Assembly: GCF_000264995.1 (NCBI RefSeq) | Contig: NW_006767439.1 | Span: 838,961 to 902,960, forward strand | Source: Punctularia strigosozonata HHB-11173 SS5 | Taxonomy: Eukaryota; Basidiomycota; Agaricomycetes; Corticiales; Punctulariaceae | Direction: 5' to 3' | DNA: 64,000 nucleotides | In this document: positions 12,490-22,825 of the stretch, one piece after another | Layout of the letters: each line of letters begins with the position of its first letter | How positions within the stretch are numbered: the first letter of the stretch is position 1 | Program-made: the position numbers and the translations under genes | Notes under the pieces: generated by a model | The model's database searches: none | Seen by the model: the letters and a program-made list of their open reading frames with translations, nothing else | What the model was told of the DNA's origin: nothing

Positions 12490-13147
12490 ATAGCGGACGG
12501 AAACTGCCGCCTGTGATGGCAATGACGAACACCACGATACTGTATGCGGCATCATCGTTGCGTCTTGCCAGGGTGTACTGCGCGCACAGTCTTTATACGG
12601 ACATTGTCCAGTTTATCTGTCTGCGCAAGACTCACGAGAATGGCTTGCCTCGAAGCAGCAGGCGATCGCACTCACCACTTCTTTCGCAGGATGTGTGACA
12701 GCATCCATGATGCTATCTCTCTGTTGGATCAGAAAGACCGATTCATGTCGAAACGATAGTCCTGGTCCAATGAGTAATTGCCAGATCAGAAGCACGGTTG
12801 ACACGTCTTTTATACCACGTGGCACGGATTCGAACTGGCTGCAGCAGACCGCCAAGCGCTACTGGCAAAACAGGGACCACGACCAGCCTCGACAGATAAG
12901 TACAATACCGCCAATTACAAGTGTTGATTTCCAATCGCTAAGGACTGGCCACCATCGAGCTGTTCATGACATCCGGAGGAGAGTACAAGGCGCCAAATTG
13001 AACAGCATCGCCCCGCGACCACCGAGCCGTTCCCATGCACCCAAGGCCCGAACTCCATGGCGTGCGGCCTCGAGGCAGGCTGTGAAGCTATACACTACAT
13101 AGCAGCGAGAGCTATACGAACGAGCCCTTTCCTCCTCCTCCACCGCC
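12490..13147. other. Intergenic region between tandem paralogues
   Basis: About 660 bp between the two WW-like genes, presumably the promoter of the second copy. Short ORFs on both strands have no similarity to the paralogous blocks that I can see. A TTCGAATCC-like B-box on the minus strand near 12830 does not fold into a tRNA. Confidence 0.5.
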
Positions 13148-16100
13148 ATGGCTGCCGCCCCTCTCGTGCTGCAAAGGATACTCATACGCTTCAGGGATCT
13201 TCTGCCGAAACAGGCCCTGTACCGGATTCTCCTCCAGTTCTGGACCATCCTCAAGTCATTGTGGTCCAGGATGAGTACTAGTGGGCGGATCTCCCAGTCC
13301 AGCGCTGGTCGAGGTACGAGGCCTCCGCGCTCGACCAAGGAGGGCGACGGAGCGCCGCCGATGGCCGTCGAGCAGGTTCTGGCGAGTCGGGTACCTCCCT
13401 CTTTGAGTTCCTGGCAGCCCAGGCGAGGCCGAGACGCCACATATCTTCACGTCCCCTCGGAGACAGCGGTACAGGCATCACGATCCTCTATAAACGTACG
13501 GGAAACGAACAATCCATATGCCCGAGCCATGGGCGACATACGACACTCCTCTTCGCCCAACATAGGGCTCGGAGACCGTGGCCACAGGTCTAATCCGCAC
13601 GTACCCCTCGAAGGAATCGCTGTTCATACTGTGGATACATTGGGGATTCCGGCTACAAGCTCTCGACCCGACTCACCTGTACGCTCGGACGCCTCGTCAG
13701 TGGACATAGCTGTGCAGTCACCAATGGACGACGGGGCAATGAGCGATGGTCCCCTCTCTCACGCGCCGGTGTCATTGGGACACGAGTCAGGATATCTGAC
13801 GGATGGGCAGTATGATCACGGGTACGATGTATCTCCGGATACTGCCTCTTCCATGCAACCTGGAGCGCCAAACGCCCATAACGAATACATTACGACTAGT
13901 GAGGTCAGCTCCCGACGTCAACGTCAGCTCACGTCCAACCTCTGATTGTGGTCCGAACAGCCCTTCGGTATCAAAGCAGTACCGGCGCGGAATATCGCCC
14001 CGGTGATCAAGGATAGCAAAGAGGAGAAACCCGTGGATTACCTGCGAGCTCACGGAATCATACCTATCGACGTATCGTACCTTGCTCGATATGAGAGAGG
14101 ACTCATGGTGTGAGTTGCACGCCTGTGGGGATAACAATAATTATCAACGTGTCGATCTGTCTAGACCGAGCCATATATCGAGCATGAAGGTCGCTCCCAT
14201 GACGTTGAGATTTGATCGGTGAGATTCATCGACGCTTCCGAGCCGTGTTCTTATATTCACGACCGACAATAGGGAGAAACCGCCGGAGCCTTGGACACGC
14301 TACATAGGACCGGAAGGTTGCACTTACTTCTGGCATCCCGTCAGGGTGAGCCCCATCCCGTCTCATCCTACGAACAACCCGCTGAAAGGAACCTTAGCGC
14401 ATGTTGACAGATGCTGATCTCTGCGATCCGGAAACATATAGGAAAATCGAGGAGCATGCAGGACACATTATGATCGTTAAATTCCAATATGACGAGATTT
14501 TCCCAGAAAATGCCGAAATAGTCCTGGAGCTACCTCATCCAAAGTACGGTGCGGATTCCTTGTGCTGGTATTACTGCATCAACCATCAAGATCGGTCCCT
14601 CTTTTGGTTGAATGAGATGGACATCGATTGGATGCTCACCGAGGTCAAGGGGATCACTAAGCCTTCACATGCCAGTGAGAATGAAATGCGTATATTTTAC
14701 AGTGGATACTTACTCAAACGTGACATAGAGAAGGAAATGGAAGCTCAATACTGGTGCGACTAACTTCGTCTGTGAGTAATCCTCCCTGCACCGAAAGGAC
14801 ACGTTTTGACTCTAAGAACAGCACCATTATTGGCAGTTCTCAAGTTGCTTTTAGGACACATTGGGAACTGTTCCCTATGGAGAGAGAGGTATCGGAGGAG
14901 CTGTTGCAAGAGTTGATCGGAATGATGATGCAAGGAGGAATTGGTGAGGCTGATTAGAGGAGCTGAAGCTCAAACGTCTAGGCTGTTAGCTGACAGCCCT
15001 GCAGACCAGGTTACTTCAAAATGGTCGACATTCCCATACAGCATTCAGGATTTGACAATACTGCTCGATTTGATCAAAAACGCCAACTGTAACCGTATCC
15101 GCCTTATTATAGGCCTCATTGCTGACTTTTCTTTGTAGATGTCCAAAATTTAGGAGGCTACTCTGCGAATGTCGTTGGTGAGTCTAAGAAACCTCGAGGT
15201 TGCGCATCTGAAGCTGATGAAATGACGAAGGCCGAATGATGTCGCTTATGGGTGAGCATCAGTCTGATCCTTGGATGTGCCCTTCGCTGAAGTCGGGACA
15301 TCAGCCCATACCCAATTTCTCAACCGTTATGGCCACCCGGAGGCCAGGTTGTGTCGACAACACCATCTGCATGAGGAGGAGAAGCGACCACCTACGCTAC
15401 TCATCACGCTATTTTCCCCTTTACTATTCTTCGCCCCAGATATCCATCTAAAGAGTCTGAGGCAAGTTTGGGTGGATACTGTTGTTGTAGAACCCGCATG
15501 GAAGAAGTTCATCGAGAAAGTCCAAGACGAGTGGGAAAAGTTCCTTCTCCCGGTACGTGATATGCACGAGACTCGCTTGCTAGTTCGTTGACGGATGCAC
15601 TTCCGTAGGCCACTGTGTTGCTATCCGTTAATGTACGCATAAGTTTCGCTCGCTACTGAACGACCATGCGAGTACCTGGGCTCATGGCCGAAATAGGTTG
15701 CATTCCTTGCCATTCCCAGCGTCGACCAGACGAACCAGGTTCCAAACTTCTTCAGCGTCGGAAACAGCTCGACGTTCGAAAACCTGCAGGACTTCGACTT
15801 CAACACCGCGACTCCGCAAAGATCCTTTGCGCAGATTGCGTCATATATATCTACGGCTGCTTCGATTGGCACAATCATGGTGCGTATGCTCTCATATTAT
15901 TACCCGAGGATGTCCCTGAATATCGGTGTCAGATCGGGCTACTTCTCAACAGACACCACCGATTGAGCCATCACATGTCTGCGGGTGAAGTGGTCAGTCG
16001 ATACCAAGCCGATTCGTAATATCCCGCATTGACATGCGCGTTCCTTCAGGCAAACGATCTCGCGCAGAAGGCGCATCCGGTATTCAAGCTGGAGACCCTG

Positions 16101-16635
16101 GGTGAGTATGACACTGTCCTCAAGCTGACGGAACCTGAGGGCCCTTCTACAGCCATCCTCTACTCTTTGCCTTACGCCCTTATGATGTGGGGGTACGTAC
16201 TGGTCTCTTGTTGTCCTGCGTCGCAACCACTCATAGGGATCCAGTATGGTGACATTCGCAGCTGCCTGCTGCGCACTCTTCTTCCAAAATACCACCCCTT
16301 CGACCCAAATACCGCTTGGTGCATTCAGCTGCATGTGCATGGTGCTCATCGTCTGGTGCATGTGGACTGTATGGGACGGCGGGCACCCTTGGTTCAGTCA
16401 GCTAGTCGATGCGCTGCGCTACTCCTGGATCCGACAGGCCGTAGACCTCCTTCATCGCCAACTCACACCGAAACAGCAAGATGACGAGGAAGTACAGGAG
16501 AACGAGAAGACCGACGCGTACAGCGACATGACGACAAAAAAACCATCCCATACGTTAACCCGCTTTCTCAGCAGAAAACAGCAGCGTCGTGGCACTGCGG
16601 ATACCGATACGACTTATGTCAATGAAGAGCCATAA
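13148..16635 (+). CDS. WW-like domain membrane protein, copy 2 of tandem pair
   Basis: Starts with an N-terminal hydrophobic/amphipathic segment (ILIRFRDLLPKQALYRILLQF) and a long disordered Ser-rich region. It splices near 13905 (ACTA|GTGAGG) into a block with KPVDYLRAHGIIPIDVSYLARYER, the counterpart of the copy 1 segment. The WW-like core lies near 14276-14345 (EPWTRYIGPEGCTYFWHP) and is followed by MLTDADLCDPETYRKIEEH, CWYYCINHQDRSLFWLNEMD, RTHWELFPMEREV, LLITLFSPLLFFAPDIHL, VAFLAIPSVDQTNQ, YSLPYALMMWG and MVTFAAACCALFFQ. It keeps a charged tail of about 60 residues after the last hydrophobic region (QDDEEVQENEKTD) that copy 1 lacks. Exon/intron structure parallels copy 1. The YFW core resembles WW domains but the second conserved Trp/Pro is altered. 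Function unknown. Confidence 0.72.
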
Positions 16636-16913
16636 CATCTCGCGACTCATGCGTCCCGGAGGTAATAGCAATGCAACTCCTCGTCCTGGCGCTCTACGAC
16701 ATCAGCTCAGCTGCGGAGCGCTATTGCAGACGGAGTGTTCAAGTGGCACTCAATATCGCACCTGGAGCCAGAAGATATCTTAGGCATTCGATCTTGTCGC
16801 TATCTGTTTGACCCGAGGTATCAAGCATTCGACATCATGGCGCGGAGCTCGAAGGATGGGATAATTTGACGGAGTTCACAGACAAAATTGTTGTAGATAT
16901 ATTTTGTGAAGCA

Positions 16914-17334
16914 TTATTTCGGAGGCGGCTGAGCACCACCCTTACCTCCAGACGGATTCCTTTTGTCAGCTTTGGGTCGGAACCATGGTTTGGTGCTATT
17001 GTTACGGGGTCAGCTATGCTCGGCGTGCTCGGAGAACGCTAACCTCGTCACCGGTCCCTCGGAGGAATTTTCGTGTTCATCCTGGGCCGTGTCCGACGGT
17101 TCGCTTACACTGAAGCTAAATGAGATCAACATGTACAACCACCAGTCTATCGACGTACTCAGATGGCTTGGCGATGCTATCATCTTGTTGCTGGACCACC
17201 TCGGACCGGGGGTCGCTTTGCGTTGAATACAAACTTCGATTAGCGCTTCCCGGCATGCGCATGCGCGGCTCGACCTACGGGGAAATGGCGTCGTCGGAAG
17301 TAGCATTAACAGCATTACTATCGCTTTCTGCCAT
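16914..17334 (-). CDS. Small hydrophilic protein, 92 residues, four exons
   Basis: No single ORF shows this gene. Splicing exons 17279-17334, 17159-17233, 17044-17109 and 16914-16995 (279 nt) gives one uninterrupted 92-residue frame. Introns are 45, 49 and 48 nt with GT..AG ends; the first has a CTAAT branch-like motif. The protein starts MAESDSNAVNATSDD, is very acidic and Ser/Gln-rich in the middle (VVQQQDDSIAKPSDV), and ends with a basic STKPWFRPKADKR and a GGKGGAQPPPK tail. It has no signal peptide or membrane segment. It is convergent with the WW-like gene ending at 16635. I do not recognise a family. The four in-phase exons and coherent composition are the support; transcript data would be decisive. 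Confidence 0.55.
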
Positions 17335-17765
17335 CGCAGTGAACGTCAAGATGAAAGATAGTCACAATAGGCGCCCGCGGACCCAGTACATCTCATGCAC
17401 CCATTTTGGAAATCCGGTTCTTATATTAAAACCACTACCATACATCAGCCTTCCTCAACGATCTTCATATACTTCCGGAGATCCGGATCCAGCTTTCCTA
17501 CGTTGACCCTACTTTCCATGTTGTAGTAATGTTACACTGATCAATCAACGATCGATTCGCCATACCCGCTCGTCCACCTAGTACGTCCACCTAGTACTTT
17601 AATCATGATATAATTAGTCGTCGAAGGAAGCGAAGCGTGTGTCCTCGAACGATCCAAACGATCGCGACCACAAGGCGCATGCTGGGACAAAAGTTGGGAC
17701 GAAGTTTGACTGCGTCGGGGTGACCGTGTGCTAGTCGATTAAGCGATTCCTGCCACATAATGATC
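17335..17765. other. Intergenic region
   Basis: About 430 bp between two minus-strand small genes, expected to hold the promoter of the gene starting at 17334. It contains a 13-bp tandem duplication at 17571-17596. No gene seen. Confidence 0.4.
17571..17596. repeat. 13-bp direct tandem repeat, two copies
   Basis: The unit CGTCCACCTAGTA occurs twice in immediate succession in an intergenic region. Probably a replication-slippage duplication. Confidence 0.8.
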
Positions 17766-18200
17766 CTAGCGCGGTCGCGTCAACGTCGGTTGAGTGAGCG
17801 ATGGCTTGGTGCCGACGGTCGGCGGGCATTTCTTGCCTCGCGGAGTATACTTCCCAGGAGGAGGATCTCTGCGTTCAATCCAGGTCTCAGAGCTGAGCTC
17901 GTCAGATGCACGCGATAACGGGTACGCACGCAGGGGTTGACTGATCACCGGATTGATACTGCTTGCTGGCCTGATCGCTCTTCGTGCTCGTACTGCCCGT
18001 GATCGCAGATGCATGTTGTGAGTATATATGCAACATTCAGGCCAACAGATTGACTCACATGTGCTTTGCCTCAGACACTGCCTCGCCTTGTTTAGCACTG
18101 GGAAATACATGAGACCTGTGCGGAGTGTAACTCTAATCAGTGCCATGGCCTACCTCGAAGTCTTCGGATCCCGAGAACCTTGCGCTTGGTTTGAGGTCAT
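17766..18200 (-). CDS. Small basic protein, about 91 residues, spliced (tentative)
   Basis: Proposed exons 18154-18200, 18059-18097, 17930-17992 and 17766-17892 (276 nt) give one open frame from MTSNQAQGSRDPKTS through KQGEAVSEAKH to a basic Pro-rich end (RRDPPPGKYTPRGKK, then PTLTRPR). Composition is uniformly hydrophilic, unlike the competing reading frames here. The weak point is the third intron, only 37 nt (17893-17929), near the lower limit for fungi. A longer unspliced ORF on the same strand (18133-18786) overlaps exon 1 in another frame, and I judge it a shadow. No family recognised. Confidence 0.38.
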
Positions 18201-18819
18201 CGTGGAGGTCAATGGCTGTCGTCAATCTCGATACGAGGTCGCTGGTCAGAGACAAGCTCGCAGCACCGACTGTGGGAGCCGTAAGATTCGAGATAAGCTC
18301 TGGCACAATAGCGTCTGATTGCCAATTCGTTCGCCGTGACAGGCATAATCTCCCATTGGACTCCCAGATGCTATAGTTGGCGGTGGGAACTCGAACCGAC
18401 AGTGCTCCATCGCGTACCCTTCTTGCTGAACCCATCCCGATCGTGATGCCCTCGCATACAGAAAAAGCGTCGAGTTGCGCGTTAGCTAGAATACAGAGTG
18501 ATGTTCCGCATAAATACCCTTGATGGATTGAAAAATCAAAGCAGAAGTGGACTATGGCTCCAGAGCGCCGTGAATGAGCCTTGGCTTGTCCTCTCCAAAC
18601 CCAGGACGAAGTCCGAGTATTGTTTGCAGATGAAGTAGCGCCGGCGTCTTGGTTCCGACCCGCCATGCAAAAATAGTCGCAAGTATGCGGGGCAGACAAT
18701 GCCTTCCCATTTGCATCTGCAAGATTGGTAAACGGCGTCAGTGATGGAGTTAACATCATGGTGAATGACGTCGTGTTACCCTCCACTGAAATGTCATGGC
18801 TGTCTTTCTCCCTGGAGCC
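18201..18819. other. Intergenic region upstream of small gene, downstream of Afi1-like gene
   Basis: About 620 bp. It carries a 217-codon open frame on the minus strand whose Cys/His/Trp-rich composition does not look like a conserved protein. Otherwise likely promoter of the 91-residue gene and 3' UTR of the Afi1-like gene. Confidence 0.35.
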
Positions 18820-21800
18820 TTACCCTACCAAACTTGATTCACTCCGGTTCGTGTTGCGTGCCCCTAAATTCGATGTCGGCGGAGGCTGTAGCTGCGAGTG
18901 TGCCTGATGATGCTGATGTTCCTGCACATTCCGCGTTTCGAGCGCGTGCGCCTGACGAACATAGGCGTAGCGCTGGAACGAGTTGAGCGCCTGCAAAAAT
19001 TGGACGCCAACCTGGGAACGGGCGATAAGTCCATGGTTACCGCATGGATGATATGTTATGCAAAAGTGCTCCATGAATGCAAGGTGAAACGCACAGGATA
19101 TTGCCGCAACTCGTTGAAGATTTCGACGGCAAGACGCCGAACAGATTCTTGGGGATGGAAGAGCGCAAAGCTAAGCGGGGCTAAGCCACCCGTATATGGC
19201 GGTATATACGACAAAAGCTATTAGACGATAAACATAACATCAGTAAACCTGAGATTGGTGCCACATAGTGGGAAATACTAGCCTCAACAGCAGATTCATA
19301 CGTCCGAATATTGTCCGCGATCGTGCGCAAGATGAGTTCGACCTCAGGGTCCGGCATGTTTCGTCCGTGTCGTAGTCGCCATAACTGATGGGTCAGATCG
19401 AACCTCTGAAGTGCGTTCGTGATCATAGCCTTCTTGAAGTCCTACAAGAGCAAACAACTAGGTTAACTTCACTATATGACCAAAGGCATTTGCCGCGACG
19501 GCGGCTCACCTGCTCGTAATATTGGTACACCTTCGTCCGTCTCCAAGCCTCGATTCTACTTGCGTTCGCCGCAAGCTCCCTCGCCCCTCCTGCGTCATCT
19601 AGGAACGCCATGCCACTGCCGAGTTGGGGCCCTGTATTAAGGCCAGACATCGAGAAGAAGGACGATCGGTAGCCAATCTCGGTCGATCCGTAACATTCCT
19701 CCTCATAGCGAGCCGCGAGTCTCACGAATCGGGACGCGTACTCTGCGAACCGTGCACGGACAAGGTTCTCACCGAAGTGGTAGTTGATAGCCGATATGAT
19801 CTGAAGCATTCAACGTCAGCACTCGCATTTGGAGAACACCTAGGAAGGAAAACTGACGTCCTCAACAAACAGGTTGTCTGTTCCATCTTTCAAGAAATCA
19901 CCCTTCCGTTCGCCTCCGCCGTCTCGAGCGGCGCCTTTCAGCATTTCTTCCTCGTTGCCGGCAGAGCCTTCCGCTTTGAGCGTTCCTGAGCGAACAATCA
20001 ACGGGGGCGAGTTCAGGCCAAAGCCAGATGTCGGCTGGTATTGGTTGGGTGGATAGTTTAGGTGAATGTCCTTGTGTACGACGACCCTGCCGGAGCCGAC
20101 GTCGCATAGTAGATCCCATGTCCCCGAAGACTCGAAGATTGGATTTGTGACTCCTGCAATGTAAGCTGGACTGGAACACACGGAAAACATGCCATGAGTA
20201 CTCGGGACAACGATATCTAGACATACATAACGCTTACATTGATTCCCACTCGTCCTTGTTGGTCAAGTTCGCGTACGGAAACGCCCTCTCGATGAATCCT
20301 CTCAGTACGCACCCGCACCCGCTCCCCAGGGCACAAGCCGCGAGCACGTAGGTCGCAACTTGTCCGGCTGGCCGATTATGGCCCAAGAATATTATCCGTT
20401 TTCCTGTGACGACGTTGGTCGATACATCGCACAAGGCAACAAAAGAGACATTTACCTGTCACAAGAGCATTGAATAAGATTACAATTGGGTTCGTAGACG
20501 GACCGTTCGTGTGGAGGTGAGGATGATGAGGGCCTTGAACTTGGGAGGTAGAAGGAGAAGGGGAGAACGTCTGTATGAGCTGGATGAGGGAGTACTGTAC
20601 GATGGCCACATGAGCATCTCTGAGATTGCAACATACGCATCGCAACTCACATCGCCAACTTCCTCGGGGAAGGTATACAACGGCATTTTGATCGGTATTT
20701 GATGACCTTCGTACGCTATCGCGGTCTGGTAAAAATGCGTATCTTTCACCCCTGTTCCGACGCCCGCCGGACCACTCGGGACGTGCCCAGCGTTGCTGTA
20801 GTCTCTCCGGCCATGGGTACCATGGGACGAAGTTGAAGAAGCATCGGTGCCTCGACGTGCTCGTGTTTTGATGGGCGGCGCGACGCGTTGAACGCCTGGC
20901 GTGTCCATTCCTGGCTCATTGCCGATGAAGACGACGCTCTCGTCTGCGTCAAACGAGTTGTCCGGCGAGTGGCGTGATTGCTGGCCACCTTGCTGCTGCT
21001 GCTGCGTTGAAGTGGAAGACGACGAGGTGGTCGTGCCAGCCCGGTCGCGACTCTGAGATTTTTCACGCATGATGATACCGTCCTCGAACGAAGACCGCGA
21101 GTCCCAGGATGGAGTGCTGCGATGAGATCGTGCACTGATATCCTTGGCGCCTAGCAGCGATGGCGTAGACCCATTCAATGTGGAGGCCGTGTCTTTATCT
21201 GAACCCGGTTTAGTCGCTGTGGTAGACTGGAATTTTTCAGCAAAGATGTCCTTCCAGTCGCTGGTGCGCATGACAATCTTCTCAGAACGGGTAAGAGTTG
21301 GTGCGCCAGAGAGATCCATGGCGTTCACAGCGTCGAAGAGGCGGGCAAGACATTCCTGCGAGGGAGATGTATAGTAGTCATCGAGGGCCATGAGGAGGAT
21401 GGGTTTGAATATTTGGATGAAGGGGTGCCGAGTGCAGATGGCCATAGCTTTGACTACAGCACCTCTGCAAGTATGCGTCAGTAATGAAACGGTCTTGCGG
21501 GAGGAATCTTTGAACGCACCTGCGCACCGTCTTATCAATCTTCGTCCTCACTAGATTCAACACGTAGAGCAGCTGTGGGCGGCCATTTTCGCCGTTCCAG
21601 CTGACCGTACTAGGCGGTCTCCCGTTGAGTTCCGGAGTCTCAAGGGCGAGAACAGGCGCGATGGTATTGAACGGTGTCTGGTTGAGGAAGAAGATCGTCC
21701 AGTCCTCCGACTGCTTCTCCGCGCCATCTGGGAGCATCAAGTTGGCTAGCAGGCTACAAATCAAGAGCAAGAGATATGAGTGTATGCGCAGGGGGGGATG

Positions 21801-21927
21801 CACAAAGTTATGCGCACGTCTCATCTGTTCCAAGGGGTTGGGGAAATTGGTAGGTCAACTGCGCACCGCGATCTATGTCGAACTCGGCGAGAAGCACGAA
21901 GGAGCAATGTTGGCCATCGCTAGCCAT
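18820..21927 (-). CDS. AFI1: Afi1-like DENN/SPA-domain protein (Arf3 docking and polarity)
   Basis: Start at 21927, with [21 protein letters not shown] then [13 protein letters not shown]; the first intron joins to [20 protein letters not shown], the Afi1/SPA hallmark. Next come [39 protein letters not shown] and [21 protein letters not shown] Ser/Gln-rich linker of about 150 residues (20750-21180) follows, with a short poly-Gln run. Then [38 protein letters not shown] and [20 protein letters not shown] lead to a C-terminus with [20 protein letters not shown] and [17 protein letters not shown]. At least nine exons; internal borders approximate. In yeast Afi1 binds the GTPase Arf3 and maintains polarised growth. 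The fold belongs to the DENN family that acts on Rab/Arf GTPases. Divergent from the sedolisin gene. Confidence 0.85.
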
Positions 21928-22825
21928 GATACGGATGCAGGCAAAAAACCTGAACAAATTAGGGCTAGGACTTTCAGTCCATGAACATCAGTAGCGTAGG
22001 TCGTTGCGCAAGAGGAGACCGGTGTGGCAACGCGGCGGCGCGAATCAACGCGTCTCTGTTCTCGACCACGATCGCGCAGACCTCTTGGTAGGACAACTTC
22101 AACGCCTCCGGGCGATGGTCAAACATCTCGACGTCCACTGGGATCAACCGCCTATACTATAAATGCCTATTGTCACTCTAGCGACTGGGGACGGCGCCCG
22201 TTGCCGGTAGACCGTCATCATGAGGCCATCCCGGACCATGCTCTCTCTTCGTCTCTCACAGTATACTTCTGCCTTATCTCTGAACTCGCACCCGTATATG
22301 CTATTCATATCTACACCTATGGGCTGGGGTGGTGTTCATGATGTCCTATAGGTCCTGGTCATGGTCCAGGTGCTGAATGAGTGACGTTCATTGAATCCAC
22401 TGTGTAAAACCATGCCCTATTTGTCGGGCTCGGCATCGTCTGCGTGAACGTATGCACCGTTTCTGTGCCGACTGTCAATCTGCTGCGCATACCGACCAAT
22501 GGAATGAAGAAGCGTCTTCCGAAGTTTCTTGTACCGTTACCGGCTACAGTGTCCATATCCCACCATCGATCCTAGCTGGACACGCTTACTGTGCTCAACT
22601 CGCCACGGAGCTGATTCGTGGAGACCATCTCATGCCACGGTCGCTGGTTCTGCACATTCCTCCATATGGTCGTGGTATCATTGACGATAGATCAGTTCAT
22701 GCGATGTGCTACGCGCATGCCTTCTTTCAGATCTGACCAGTTGTCTGCGCAGACCGCCTATTAAAGCCCCTCGTGTGTCCTAGGATACGTCAGGATCCTC
22801 GTTCACCGTCGGTCCCTTGAGCGCC
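21928..22825. other. Divergent intergenic region
   Basis: About 900 bp between the Afi1-like and sedolisin genes; holds both promoters. Short ORFs here have no recognisable motifs. Confidence 0.45.
22759..22765 (+). promoter_or_regulatory. TATA-like box of sedolisin gene
   Basis: TATTAAA lies 61 bp upstream of the start codon at 22826, a usual distance for highly expressed fungal secretory genes. Confidence 0.35.

Noticed and set aside
12800-12890. Minus-strand TTCGAATCC B-box resembling a tRNA or SINE
   Set aside because: The T-stem does not pair and no acceptor, D or anticodon arm can be formed.
13148-13945. Treating the 265-codon ORF as a complete gene
   Set aside because: Paralogy with the upstream gene and a GTGAGG donor near 13905 show it is the first exon of a longer gene.
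18133-18786. 217-codon minus-strand open frame
   Set aside because: Overlaps exon 1 of the spliced small gene in another frame. Rich in Cys/His/Trp with no motif, and a frame of this length can arise by chance at this GC content.
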